From Sphingobacterium tabacisoli (GTDB lineage Bacteria; Bacteroidota; Bacteroidia; Sphingobacteriales; Sphingobacteriaceae): 64,000 bases of DNA. This document shows, one piece after another, positions 26,647 to 35,768 of this stretch. Each line of letters begins with the position of its first letter. Position 1 is the first letter of the stretch. The position numbers and the translations under genes are program-made. The stretch spans positions 434,001-498,000 of the forward strand of contig NZ_JAEQMU010000004.1 of the NCBI RefSeq assembly GCF_017908035.1, given 5' to 3'. Below the pieces are notes generated by a model. It worked only from the letters and a program-made list of their open reading frames with translations. It was not told where the DNA came from and did not search any database.

Positions 26647-27511
26647 GGCATGGCCTATCCTTAAAGTTGTATTCAAACTATCTTTCACTATCGCTGCCCT
26701 GACTTGGGTCGTATATAATGTAGATATGTCTGCTGTCAAGACAATTTGGAAGAACTCAGATCCTCTTATGCTCTTTGCCGCATTTATTGCATTTTTTATT
26801 TCACAAATCTTTGCTTCGACTAGGATACGTTCTTATTTTTTGGCTACCGGTTTAAAACTATCCGAATGGAGCAACTATAAGCTCTATCTCTTGGGTATGT
26901 TCTATAATATGTTTCTACCTGGTGGTGTAGGTGGAGATGGCTATAAAATCTATTACCTTCGGAAGGCACACCATGCAGATACCCGCAAATTGATTTTAGC
27001 TACTCTCCTTGATAAAGCGAGCGGGTTATGGGCATTATGTGTTATATCTTTAGTCCTTCTTCTAAAACTACCCCAACTCCATATACCTTCCATTTGGATC
27101 TGCCTATTGATGATTGTAGGAACTATTGTCTATTACTTGATATACCGCATCGGCTTCAAAAGCTTTTTGTCTAGTTTTGTTACGACCAATGCCAAAGCAA
27201 TGGGCGTACAACTCTGTCAAGTCTTATCTGTCGTTTTTACGTTGTACGCATTAGGTATCAAAGAAAGCCATACTCCTTATCTAGTCCTCTTTATGGTGTC
27301 TTCACTTGTTGCTTTATTTCCATTAACAATTGGTGGATTGGGAGCGAGAGAATTAGTATTTATGTATGGTGCTGAATACTATGCGCTAGATGCACAGATT
27401 GGCGTCGCAATAAGTTTATTTTTCTACGTTATATCAGCATTGGCTTCACTTCCTGGATTATACTTCGTCTTCTATAACAAGTCTCTGGAAGACTCACCCC
27501 TTGCGGACTAA
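26630..27511 (+). CDS. Flippase-like integral membrane protein (LPG synthase TM family)
   Basis: The 293-residue protein has about eight TM helices and the family motifs MFYNMFLPGGVGGDGYKIYYL (about residues 90-110) and PLTIGGLGARELVFMYG (about 231-247). The family includes the TM part of lysylphosphatidylglycerol synthase and AglD-like proteins linked to lipid-linked-sugar handling. It overlaps the deacetylase gene by 17 bases. In this operon it could flip or present the polyprenyl-phosphate sugar, which is inference. Confidence 0.82.
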   Translation: MGIWTKAWPILKVVFKLSFTIAALTWVVYNVDMSAVKTIWKNSDPLMLFAAFIAFFISQIFASTRIRSYFLATGLKLSEWSNYKLYLLGMFYNMFLPGGVGGDGYKIYYLRKAHHADTRKLILATLLDKASGLWALCVISLVLLLKLPQLHIPSIWICLLMIVGTIVYYLIYRIGFKSFLSSFVTTNAKAMGVQLCQVLSVVFTLYALGIKESHTPYLVLFMVSSLVALFPLTIGGLGARELVFMYGAEYYALDAQIGVAISLFFYVISALASLPGLYFVFYNKSLEDSPLAD

Positions 27512-27516
27512 AAAGA

Positions 27517-28434
27517 CTAAGCCTTCAACTTATCAGCAACAAATTGAATTATCTCGTCCAGTTGTTCTGGCTCAAACCAAGTCGTATTACCGTATTTTTT
27601 AAACCAGGTAATCTGCCGCTTTGCATAGCGTCTTGAATTTTGTTTGATCTTGTCTACAGCCTCTTCCAAAGAAATATGTCCGTCAAAATAGTCGAACATC
27701 TCGGCATATCCAACCGTCAATAAAGCGGGTTTATTACGGAACTCGGATAAAGACCTAACTTCTTCTTGTAGTCCTGCTTCAAGCATCCTATCTACACGTA
27801 AGTTAATACGATCATATAGTGCACTCCTATCCATATTCAATCCAATGGTTACGACATCAAATGTACGCTCACGAACTTTATTCTTCTGGTAGTAAGACAT
27901 AGGATTGCCCGTCGCTTCATAAACCTCTAGTGCACGTATCACACGTTGTGGGTTATCAATATCGGCAACTTCATAATAGGCAGGATCGACTTCTAAAAGA
28001 CGTTGTTTTAAGGGCAACAGACCTTCCTTCTGAAATTGTTCGTTCAATCGATCTCGCACGCCTTCCGGCGCCTTAGGCAGATCATCGAGTCCCTCTGTAA
28101 GTGCCCTAACGAATAGACCAGAGCCTCCTACTGCGATAACGACATCATGTTTAGCAAAGAGTTCGCTTAGTAAACCCAATGCATCTCTTTCATAATCCCC
28201 CGCAGAGTATTCCTCTTCTATCGAATGAGAGTCAATAAAATGATGCACGGCAGCCTTTAATTCTTCCGAATCAGGTTTGGCAGTGCCTATAGACATTTCA
28301 CGATAGAACTGTCGAGAGTCTGCCGATAGCACTTCTGTAGCAAAATGTTGTGCTAAAAAAATAGCCGTAGCAGTCTTACCTACTGCTGTAGGCCCAACCA
28401 CTACGACTAGCGTCTTTTTTTTATCTGTAGCCAC
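27517..28434 (-). CDS. miaA: tRNA dimethylallyltransferase MiaA
   Basis: The 305-residue P-loop enzyme has Walker A GPTAVGKTATA (about residue 14), SADSRQFYREMSIGTAKP (about 39-56), FDGHISLEEAVDKIKQNSRRYAKRQITWFK near the C-terminus and the conserved VGGSGLFVRAL. It adds a dimethylallyl group to N6 of A37 in tRNAs reading UNN codons. It follows the acidic pRiA4b-ORF3-like gene on the same strand after six bases. Confidence 0.95.
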   Translation of the reverse strand: MATDKKKTLVVVVGPTAVGKTATAIFLAQHFATEVLSADSRQFYREMSIGTAKPDSEELKAAVHHFIDSHSIEEEYSAGDYERDALGLLSELFAKHDVVIAVGGSGLFVRALTEGLDDLPKAPEGVRDRLNEQFQKEGLLPLKQRLLEVDPAYYEVADIDNPQRVIRALEVYEATGNPMSYYQKNKVRERTFDVVTIGLNMDRSALYDRINLRVDRMLEAGLQEEVRSLSEFRNKPALLTVGYAEMFDYFDGHISLEEAVDKIKQNSRRYAKRQITWFKKYGNTTWFEPEQLDEIIQFVADKLKA

Positions 28435-28440
28435 TATAGC

Positions 28441-29034
28441 TTAATAATCCTCTTCACCACCACCAAACTCCGCTTGGCCTTCTCCTTCTTCTCCATCCTC
28501 ATCATCGCCATCCATAGTGTCATAGTCGTCGTCTTCATCGACGCCATATTCTTCTGTAGATTCTTCTACATACTCATCATCTTCGTCATCGTCACTGGCT
28601 ACCGGGAAATTAGCTGCGGCAACCATTTTTGGTGCCTGTCCGACCGATTTAAAAATGGCAGGATATTCTTTTCCTTCCTCCTCTTTTAAAATCTTCACCA
28701 ACTCCACATGAAAGTCATATGGACGATCAAAATTATAGATATAATAAAACTTCTGGTGCGGATCATCGATAAACTTACTCAAGCGAATATCTTCCATCAA
28801 GAGCACACCGGCATCGATCTTACGCTGAGATGGCATAAGTGCAATTTCAGTTCCCTTTTTCCATTGATCATTACTTACATAAAAAGAAGAAGAAGCATCG
28901 ACCTGGTACCCCGTACTCTTATGGATTTCCTGATGCAATTCCACGAATGTACTTTTTGAAGGCATATCGATGTCACGATATATATCTTCGTAATCTTCAA
29001 ATGTTACTCTAAATCTATAAATTGCCATAATCAA
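28441..29034 (-). CDS. pRiA4b ORF-3-like (IS1096 passenger TnpR-like) acidic protein
   Basis: The 197-residue protein has a folded N-terminal part (about 1-140; YRFRVTFEDYEDIYRDIDMPS, FYYIYNFDRPYDFHVELVKI) matching the pRiA4b ORF-3 fold. A very acidic tail (about 148-197) is rich in Asp, Glu and Gly. The family name comes from plasmid and IS passenger genes, but no mobile-element parts are nearby; it lies between miaA and cca. ATG codons at 29034 and 29028 are both possible starts. The function is not established. Confidence 0.8.
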   Translation of the reverse strand: MIMAIYRFRVTFEDYEDIYRDIDMPSKSTFVELHQEIHKSTGYQVDASSSFYVSNDQWKKGTEIALMPSQRKIDAGVLLMEDIRLSKFIDDPHQKFYYIYNFDRPYDFHVELVKILKEEEGKEYPAIFKSVGQAPKMVAAANFPVASDDDEDDEYVEESTEEYGVDEDDDYDTMDGDDEDGEEGEGQAEFGGGEEDY

Positions 29035-29077
29035 AATTGAAAATAAGCCTATGCCTATCCAAATGTAAAAATATAAA

Positions 29078-30508
29078 TTATTTTGATGTCACTAAGGACA
29101 ATGTTTCTTTCGGTTCTAAGTTGAGCCCCTTCGCTCGCGTTACCATAAATTGATACGCAGCTTCCCTTTCATTTGGGATTTCGCCTTCCAATATAGCTTC
29201 TCTAATAGCATTCTTGATTATCCCCACCTGCTTACCTGGCCCTAATCCAAAGACATGCATAATATCCTCTCCCGTTACCGGAGGTTGCCAGTTCCGCAAG
29301 TGATCCCGTTCTTCGACATCCTTTAGCTTCTGCTTTACCAGTTCGAAATTATCTCTATATTTCTTCTTCTTGAACTCATTTTTAGTAGTGACGTCAGCAT
29401 GGCACAACAACATCAATGCATCGATATCATCCCCTGCTTCAAACAACAAACGTCTTACCGCCGAATCTGTCACAATATCTTGAGCTAATACGATAGGCCT
29501 CAAATGCAATTGTACTAATTTCTGAACAAACTTCATTTTTTCGTTCAGAGGCAGCTTTAGTTCTCCAAAAAGTTTAGGCACCATACGGGCACCTTTATCT
29601 TCATGTCCGTGGAAAGTCCAGCCTGCTTTCTTATCAAACCTTTTGGTGGCTGGCTTAGCGATATCATGCATAATTGCAGCCCATCTCAACCAAAGGTCAT
29701 CAGAAAGCTCCGCAACATTATCCAATACCTCCAAGGTGTGATAGAAATTATCTTTATGACCACGACCTTCAACAATTTCAACACCGTACAGTTGTTGCAT
29801 CGCCGGGAATATAAGCTCCAACAATCCCGTATCGAAAAGATAGCGAAAACCGATAGAGGGCTTCGTAGACAGGATAATTTTATTAAGCTCATCCGTAATA
29901 CGCTCTTTCGATATGATTTTAATGCGGTCCTTATTATCCGCAATAGCCTGTATGGCTTTCATATCTATCTTAAAATTCAGCTGCGTTGCAAACCGTATAG
30001 CACGCATCATTCGTAACGGATCGTCAGAAAACGTTTCCTTTGGATCCAACGGTGTACGTATAATACGATTCTGTATATCTGCCACCCCATCAAATGGATC
30101 CAACAACTCTCCAAAAGTAGCCCCATTCAACGAATAGGCCATCGCATTGATGGTAAAATCGCGCCGATTTTGATCATCTTCCAACGTACCATCCTCTACG
30201 ATAGGTTTACGCGAATCCCTTCTATAAGATTCTTTACGGGCACCTACAAACTCAATATCCAAACCATCATACACCAACATTGCTGTCCCAAAAGACTTAT
30301 ATAGTGCCACCTTGGTACGCAATTGTTCTCCCAACAGAGTAGCAAACTCAATCCCAGAACCAATCACCAATATATCCACATCGTATTTAAATGGCCGCCC
30401 CATAATGCGATCCCGAACATATCCGCCAATGACATAGCAGGTCGTATCCGTTTTATCGGCCAAATCTCTAATAATGGGAAATATAGGGTGTTGTAATTGT
30501 TCTATCAT
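29078..30508 (-). CDS. CCA tRNA nucleotidyltransferase with HD domain
   Basis: The 476-residue class-II nucleotidyltransferase has VIGGYVRDRIMG (residues 26-37), the metal motif DVDILVIG, FTINAMAYSL and RMMRAIRFATQLNF. An HD phosphohydrolase domain follows (WAAIMHDIAKPATKR, about residue 285). It should add or repair the 3' CCA of tRNA. A TACTTTTG -7 element lies 37 bases upstream on the minus strand (30552-30545). Confidence 0.93.
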   Translation of the reverse strand: MIEQLQHPIFPIIRDLADKTDTTCYVIGGYVRDRIMGRPFKYDVDILVIGSGIEFATLLGEQLRTKVALYKSFGTAMLVYDGLDIEFVGARKESYRRDSRKPIVEDGTLEDDQNRRDFTINAMAYSLNGATFGELLDPFDGVADIQNRIIRTPLDPKETFSDDPLRMMRAIRFATQLNFKIDMKAIQAIADNKDRIKIISKERITDELNKIILSTKPSIGFRYLFDTGLLELIFPAMQQLYGVEIVEGRGHKDNFYHTLEVLDNVAELSDDLWLRWAAIMHDIAKPATKRFDKKAGWTFHGHEDKGARMVPKLFGELKLPLNEKMKFVQKLVQLHLRPIVLAQDIVTDSAVRRLLFEAGDDIDALMLLCHADVTTKNEFKKKKYRDNFELVKQKLKDVEERDHLRNWQPPVTGEDIMHVFGLGPGKQVGIIKNAIREAILEGEIPNEREAAYQFMVTRAKGLNLEPKETLSLVTSK

Positions 30509-30544
30509 AGCTTGCGCATACAGACCTAGAGGCCTAACAAGTTA

Positions 30545-30552
30545 CAAAAGTA
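30545..30552 (-). promoter_or_regulatory. -7 element of the CCA nucleotidyltransferase gene
   Basis: On the minus strand this reads TACTTTTG, matching TAnnTTTG, 37 bases before the ATG. No clear -33 is seen. Confidence 0.45.
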
Positions 30553-30605
30553 CTTATTTTAAAAGAATTTTCTGAACTATTAACAGAGTTAATTAAGTTA
30601 TACTC

Positions 30606-31661
30606 CTAGTCTCTGTCTCTCGAAAGCTTACGGAAGGCTAGTGGACTTGCGCTCAGTTCAGCCTGCTCTCTACGATTCTTAACGATATGTACAGCCGTAA
30701 AAATAGCTTCTAGGAAAGACTCGTGCGATGCTAAGTTCTTTCCGGCTATATCATAACCCGTACCATGATCTGGAGAGGTGCGGACAATCGGAAGTCCAGC
30801 GGTGTAATTCACCCCTTTACGATCTGCAATATGCTTGAAAGGAATAAGCCCTTGATCGTGATACATAGCTAATACAGCATCAAATTTCAGATATGTCGTA
30901 GATGCAAAAAATCCATCGGCCGGATAAGGACCGAAGCATAGGATACCTTCCGCATTAGCTTTTGCTAAAGCAGGGCGGATGATCTCGTCATCCTCTGTAC
31001 CGATTACACCATTATCTCCAGCATGGGGATTCAGACCGAGTACAGCGATTTTAGGTTTTTGAATCCAAAAATCCTTCTTCAAACTGCTATTCATAAGCCT
31101 CAGCTTCTTTAGTATTGCTTCTTCAGTAATCTGAACTGCGACATCCTTAATAGGAACATGTCCCGTCACCACGCCTACACGCAAATCATCACACAGCATA
31201 AACATGAGCACATCATCTGCACCAACCTTCTGCTGAAGATATTCAGTATGCCCTGGGAATCGAAAGCCTTCCTGTTGTATATTATGTTTGTTGATCGGAG
31301 CCGTGACCAACGCATCGATCTTTCCTGCTTCCAAATCTGCTACAGCCCTCTCTAAAGAAATAAATGCATACTTACCCCCGACTTCATTTTCTTCACCCAG
31401 GGTAATCTTTACATCTTCCTGCCAACAATTAATGATGTTAGCACGCTTCGCATTCGCTTGATCTGGACTTTGTATTACATTAAAGCTAAAATCATTAATA
31501 TTATTTGCCTTACGGTGAAATGAAGCATTTTTAGTATTACCATATACAATAGGTGTAAAGTAATCCAGAACACGGCTATCTAACAGTGATTTAATAACCA
31601 CTTCCATTCCGACTCCGTTTAAATCACCTATACTGATACCTACTTTTAATTTTTCACTCAT
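30606..31661 (-). CDS. pdxA: 4-hydroxythreonine-4-phosphate dehydrogenase PdxA
   Basis: About 351 residues from the preferred ATG at 31661 (MSEKLKVGISIGDLNG). The longer frame to 31694 would run through a -7 element at 31690-31683, so it is rejected. Motifs are TAPINKHNIQQ, FPGHTEYL (metal His), LGLNPHAGDNGVIGTED, AMYHDQGLIPFK (second metal His) and RTSPDHGTGYDIAG. It performs the NAD-dependent step of pyridoxal phosphate synthesis (DXP-independent-type branch starting from erythrose-4-phosphate). Confidence 0.94.
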   Translation of the reverse strand: MSEKLKVGISIGDLNGVGMEVVIKSLLDSRVLDYFTPIVYGNTKNASFHRKANNINDFSFNVIQSPDQANAKRANIINCWQEDVKITLGEENEVGGKYAFISLERAVADLEAGKIDALVTAPINKHNIQQEGFRFPGHTEYLQQKVGADDVLMFMLCDDLRVGVVTGHVPIKDVAVQITEEAILKKLRLMNSSLKKDFWIQKPKIAVLGLNPHAGDNGVIGTEDDEIIRPALAKANAEGILCFGPYPADGFFASTTYLKFDAVLAMYHDQGLIPFKHIADRKGVNYTAGLPIVRTSPDHGTGYDIAGKNLASHESFLEAIFTAVHIVKNRREQAELSASPLAFRKLSRDRD

Positions 31662-31682
31662 TTCATTAAAGCATTTTATACT

Positions 31683-31690
31683 CAAAAGTA
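31683..31690 (-). promoter_or_regulatory. -7 element of pdxA
   Basis: TACTTTTG on the minus strand, 22 bases before the ATG at 31661. It decides the start, because an upstream in-frame codon at 31694 would precede the transcript. Confidence 0.5.
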
Positions 31691-31809
31691 ACAAAAATTA
31701 GGCAAGGAAAAACACTCGAACGCTGAAATTATCCTTATTATATGAAAAATAGTATTGCTCCATAACCTTTATTTTAAAGATTCATGACGTTTTTCTTCTT
31801 TTTACTTTT

Positions 31810-31817
31810 TACTTTTG
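31810..31817 (+). promoter_or_regulatory. -7 element of rsmA
   Basis: TACTTTTG lies within a TTTTTAC repeat, 33 bases before the ATG at 31851. An alternative in-frame start at 31815 would lie inside the promoter. Confidence 0.5.
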
Positions 31818-31850
31818 GGCTTTGAGACATTTCATTTTTCGACATTTCAC

Positions 31851-32630
31851 ATGAGTACAGTACGTGCAAAAAAACATCTCGGTCAACACTTTCTAAACGA
31901 TAAGAATGCCGCGCAACGCATTGTAGAGGCTTTGACCCCATCGCTAGGCTTCACGCAAGTGCTAGAGGTAGGCCCAGGGATGGGTGTTCTTTCTGATTTT
32001 TTATTACAAAAGACAGCGTATGAAACTTATCTCATCGATGTAGATGACGAATCCATTGAGTTTTTGGCGGACAAATACAGTGAACTGGGTAACCGTTTAA
32101 TTCATGGCGATTTCCTAGCCCTTGACTTCTCTAAGTACTTTGGCGACAAAATGGCTATAATCGGCAACTTCCCTTATAATATCTCCTCCCAGATTCTATT
32201 CAAAATCTTGGACGAAAGACATCGCGTAATACAAATGGCGGGTATGTTTCAAAAAGAAGTCGCCGAACGCTGTGTAGCCAAACCTGGCAGCAAAGAGTAT
32301 GGTATACTAAGTATCTTTCTACAAGCCTACTATAAGGTAGAGTACCTATTTACCGTCAAGGCTGGAGCTTTCAACCCTCCTCCCAAAGTGCTTTCAGGCG
32401 TGATGCGCATGACACGGAATGAGGTAGAAAAACTAGATTGTGACGAGCAACTATTCTGGAAAGTCGTAAAAGCGGGCTTTAACCAACGCAGGAAAACACT
32501 ACGAAACGCATTGTCAGCTGTCGTCCAAAAAGATAAGATGAGTGACAATCCACTATACGAACTACGCGCCGAGCGCCTTACCGTAGGAGATTTTGTACAG
32601 CTCACCAACGAGATAGCGAATTCACGATAA
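31851..32630 (+). CDS. rsmA: 16S rRNA (A1518/A1519-N6) dimethyltransferase RsmA (KsgA)
   Basis: About 259 residues from ATG 31851 (MSTVRAKKHLGQHFL). The protein has the KsgA opening KKHLGQHFLND, SAM motif LEVGPGMGVLSDFLL, acidic motif HGDFLALDF and catalytic NFPYNISSQI. The C-terminal helical domain contains FNQRRKTLRNAL. It dimethylates two adjacent adenines in helix 45 of 16S rRNA during 30S maturation. It is followed after 12 bases by a FAD monooxygenase, probably cotranscribed. Confidence 0.95.
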   Translation: MSTVRAKKHLGQHFLNDKNAAQRIVEALTPSLGFTQVLEVGPGMGVLSDFLLQKTAYETYLIDVDDESIEFLADKYSELGNRLIHGDFLALDFSKYFGDKMAIIGNFPYNISSQILFKILDERHRVIQMAGMFQKEVAERCVAKPGSKEYGILSIFLQAYYKVEYLFTVKAGAFNPPPKVLSGVMRMTRNEVEKLDCDEQLFWKVVKAGFNQRRKTLRNALSAVVQKDKMSDNPLYELRAERLTVGDFVQLTNEIANSR

Positions 32631-32642
32631 TTATAAAGTACT

Positions 32643-33803
32643 ATGGACAGCGAATTTCTAATTATAGGAGGAGGTGTTGCTGGACTTACGACCGCAATAG
32701 CACTTCAATCGATCAACCGAGATTTTAGACTATTCGAACAAAGCCAACTACTACAAGGTATCGGTGCCGGATTTGGTTTGGCGGCAAATGCGATGCAAGC
32801 TTTAGAAATACTTGGGCTTAAAGAAGGAATCGAACAGTTGGGCTACTATATCGACAATTACAATATACGCAGTTCGAACGGTACCATCCTCTTCAGTCCT
32901 GACACCAAACGTCTCTCTAAACAGTACAGCCAAAAAAACTTCGCTATACATCGGGCCGACTTACATAGTCATCTACTGTCTCAAATTCGGACAGAAAACA
33001 TCGTTTTAGGGAAAAGAGCAAACAGACTAGAACAGGACGAGCAATCTGTCCGTGTTTTCTTTGAGGACGGTAGCACACATACGACCAAATACCTGATAAT
33101 CGCGGATGGTGTAAAATCACTGTTGCGCCAACAGCTTGTCCCCTTTTCCGTCCCTCGGTATTCGGGTTATACCTGCTGGCGTGCTACTATTGACAACAGT
33201 AGCATCAAACTAGACCAGGGCTTTGAAAGCTGGGGCAGTGCTGGTCGATTCGGAGTCACGCCACTCGTGGACAACCGTATCTATTGGTACGCCTGTGTCA
33301 ATGGAGAGGCAAATAGTCCGGTATTTAAGAATACAACAGTTAATGACTTAAAAAAACGTTTCCAACACTATCATGCCCCCATCCCTATCATATTAGAATC
33401 GACCCACGACGAAGATCTGATATGGAGTGATATTATTGATATCAAACCGCTGGAACACCTTGCCTACCATAACATTTTGATCATTGGAGATGCAGGACAC
33501 GCTACCACTCCCAATATGGGACAGGGGGCCTGTCAAGCTCTAGAAGATGTAGCTGTACTTATTGACGAATTGCAACAAAATAAAACTCCAATCGTAGCTT
33601 TTCGTTCTTTCGAAAAAAGAAGATTATCGCGCACCCGTTATATCACGGACACTTCTCGACAAATAGGCCAAATCGCACAATGGGACAATCCATTGTTAAT
33701 TGCCTTACGTGACTCATTGGCCAGGATAGCGCCTAATCGAATAAAGCAACGTAGCTTATCGAAATTGCTTTCCAAAGACTTCATGCAAATAAATACGCTC
33801 TAA
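32643..33803 (+). CDS. FAD-dependent aromatic-ring-type monooxygenase
   Basis: The 386-residue protein has the PHBH-type fold: GxGxxG FAD loop in FLIIGGGVAGLTTAIAL, a DG motif in LIIADGVKSLLRQQL (about 155) and a GD motif in LIIGDAGHATTPNMGQGACQALEDV (about 283). It is a cytoplasmic NAD(P)H-dependent hydroxylase by family. Substrates of such enzymes range from aromatic acids to antibiotics, and none is indicated here. It is sandwiched between rsmA and a 2-hydroxyacid dehydrogenase in one apparent operon. Confidence 0.88.
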   Translation: MDSEFLIIGGGVAGLTTAIALQSINRDFRLFEQSQLLQGIGAGFGLAANAMQALEILGLKEGIEQLGYYIDNYNIRSSNGTILFSPDTKRLSKQYSQKNFAIHRADLHSHLLSQIRTENIVLGKRANRLEQDEQSVRVFFEDGSTHTTKYLIIADGVKSLLRQQLVPFSVPRYSGYTCWRATIDNSSIKLDQGFESWGSAGRFGVTPLVDNRIYWYACVNGEANSPVFKNTTVNDLKKRFQHYHAPIPIILESTHDEDLIWSDIIDIKPLEHLAYHNILIIGDAGHATTPNMGQGACQALEDVAVLIDELQQNKTPIVAFRSFEKRRLSRTRYITDTSRQIGQIAQWDNPLLIALRDSLARIAPNRIKQRSLSKLLSKDFMQINTL

Positions 33804-33804
33804 A

Positions 33805-34731
33805 ATGAATATTTTAATTGTAGACGACATCCACAAAATACTACTCGACAAACTCGATGAAAGCAACATTTCCTATAACTACCAACCGGATATCAAGCGG
33901 GAAGAGGCTGCGCAATTGATTGCGTCTTATGACGGCCTAATCATACGTTCGAAGTTTCAAGTAGACAGCGAATTTATAGACCTAGGGACTAAACTCCAGT
34001 TTATAGGTCGCTCTGGTGCAGGAATGGATAATATTGACGAAGCCTATGCCAGCTCAAAAGGAATCACGCTGTTACCAGCCAATGAAGGGAATAGAGATGC
34101 CGTTGGCGAACATATGATCGGCATGCTCTTAAGTCTGATGAACAACCTAAATCGTGGCGATAAAGAGATCCGTAACGGAGCATGGCAAAGGGAAGAAAAC
34201 CGAGGCTATGAACTTATGGGACGTACCGTAGCCCTCATCGGTTATGGCAACAATGGTCAGGCGATGGCAAAAAAACTTTCTGGATTTGGTGTTACCGTTA
34301 TCGCTTATGACAAATATAAAACTGGTTTTTCGGACGAATATGCTACAGAAGTATCTATGGAAGAAGTTGTCAAACGAGCCGACATATTAAGTTTTCATAT
34401 ACCTCTGACGAGAGAAACCAAGGGATTGGTGGATGAGGAATACCTCTTTCATTTCCGCAAACCCATTTTCTTCTTGATGGGAGCTCGAGGGGGTATCGCA
34501 CATATCCCTGCGGTATTAAAAAACCTAGACAACGGCAAAATCCTTGGAGCAGCATTTGATGTGCTGCCTGTTGAAAAATTCCCTGCATTGGCACAAGAAG
34601 AATGGTATACCGACCTTATAAAGAGAGACAATGTATTACTCAGCCCGCATGTTGCTGGCTGGACCTTTGAGAGTTACTACAAACTATCAGCTATCCTCGC
34701 GGATAAAATCATTCAATTACTAGACAAATAG
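33805..34731 (+). CDS. D-2-hydroxyacid dehydrogenase (SerA-like)
   Basis: The 308-residue protein has an N-terminal substrate domain (IIRSKFQVDSEFID) and a Rossmann domain with VALIGYGNNGQAMAKKLSGFG. The catalytic set appears as Arg in MGARGG (about 230), Glu in FDVLPVEKFP and His in LSPHVAGWTFES (about 283). It lacks the C-terminal ACT domain, so it resembles short SerA or other NAD-dependent hydroxyacid dehydrogenases. It starts two bases after the monooxygenase stop and overlaps the convergent UbiA-like gene by 12 bases. Confidence 0.88.
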   Translation: MNILIVDDIHKILLDKLDESNISYNYQPDIKREEAAQLIASYDGLIIRSKFQVDSEFIDLGTKLQFIGRSGAGMDNIDEAYASSKGITLLPANEGNRDAVGEHMIGMLLSLMNNLNRGDKEIRNGAWQREENRGYELMGRTVALIGYGNNGQAMAKKLSGFGVTVIAYDKYKTGFSDEYATEVSMEEVVKRADILSFHIPLTRETKGLVDEEYLFHFRKPIFFLMGARGGIAHIPAVLKNLDNGKILGAAFDVLPVEKFPALAQEEWYTDLIKRDNVLLSPHVAGWTFESYYKLSAILADKIIQLLDK

Positions 34732-35580
34732 TAATACGCAAAAGTATTGTACCAATAGGGCTACATCAAGCAAATAAACTTGATGATAGCCCACATTTTT
34801 TTTAAATAACACAAAGTACAAAGCGATTCCGATTAGAATATCTGTTAGAATAATACCTTCTTTAGCAGACACCTCAAACGGGACAACCGCCAACAGACAG
34901 ATGTGTATTCCAATTAGAATATAACAAAGAAGCTTAGCTTTACGTTCTCCGATAAGGTGTGGAATAGTCTTCAAATGATAATAGGAATCCTGCTTCATAT
35001 CCCTGATATCGAAAGGAAGTGTACAAATCAGTAGAAATAGGATTTTCAAGAGCCCTAGAGCATTTGCTTGCGTCCAATCTACCGGTACCGCTTCTGCCCA
35101 AGCTTCTACGACCGGCAACCCAACACTACTCAATGACCACACAACTGCTATATGAAACAATTTGAGCCCTGGAACTTGGCGCAAACCACCTGGTTTTCCA
35201 GAAAAACGGAAAATGGGTAGACTATACCCCACACTAACTATCCCTACCCCTCCCAAGAATAGCCAGGTATAAAAATGAACATGACCTAAACAATAGAGAA
35301 GCAATGCTGATGCGATCAGATTATTCAACCAGAATATGCGTTCATGTCCAAAAACCCATCTGGTTCGTAAATAAGGGGAATCTTTCGGGTTTTTAGGTTT
35401 AGATAAAAAAAGGCTAAAATTATAAAGCAGTAGCGTAGCTGCTCCCTCAATACCTACCACATACCAGTTAGATGGCAATCCGAGGACAATATAGGTCAAA
35501 AGACATTGAGCCATAGCAGCCGATGCAATCAGAATATTGCTAAAAATGATAAAATGATATATTTTCTTTAGTGGATCCAT
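34720..35580 (-). CDS. UbiA-superfamily-like integral membrane protein
   Basis: The 286-residue protein has about eight to nine TM helices. The second prenyltransferase Asp motif is recognisable in LPFDIRDMKQD (about residues 188-198). The place of the first motif (NDxxDxxxD) is occupied by YNFSLFLSKPKN, which lacks the expected aspartates. So it may be a divergent prenyltransferase or a non-catalytic relative. The GHERIF sequence after it is not a protease motif. It stands alone, divergent from acs. Confidence 0.65.
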   Translation of the reverse strand: MDPLKKIYHFIIFSNILIASAAMAQCLLTYIVLGLPSNWYVVGIEGAATLLLYNFSLFLSKPKNPKDSPYLRTRWVFGHERIFWLNNLIASALLLYCLGHVHFYTWLFLGGVGIVSVGYSLPIFRFSGKPGGLRQVPGLKLFHIAVVWSLSSVGLPVVEAWAEAVPVDWTQANALGLLKILFLLICTLPFDIRDMKQDSYYHLKTIPHLIGERKAKLLCYILIGIHICLLAVVPFEVSAKEGIILTDILIGIALYFVLFKKNVGYHQVYLLDVALLVQYFCVLLFV

Positions 35581-35768
35581 CCCCTTCTACCGCATCTATT
35601 TTTACAACAAATTAAAGTGCTTCTTGTGACAAAAATTAGTTTTTAATCGTAAAAAAAATTAAATTAGCCTTACAACAGACTCTTTTACAGTTCCAAATAA
35701 ATTGATGTCTGTTTTGAATAACAAAATTATAATAATAATAGACCTATACTAAAAATCAGAAGTAAGAA

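Noticed and set aside
28441..29034. Mobile element from the IS1096/TnpR family label
   Set aside because: No transposase, terminal repeats or target duplications are visible; the family name is historical.
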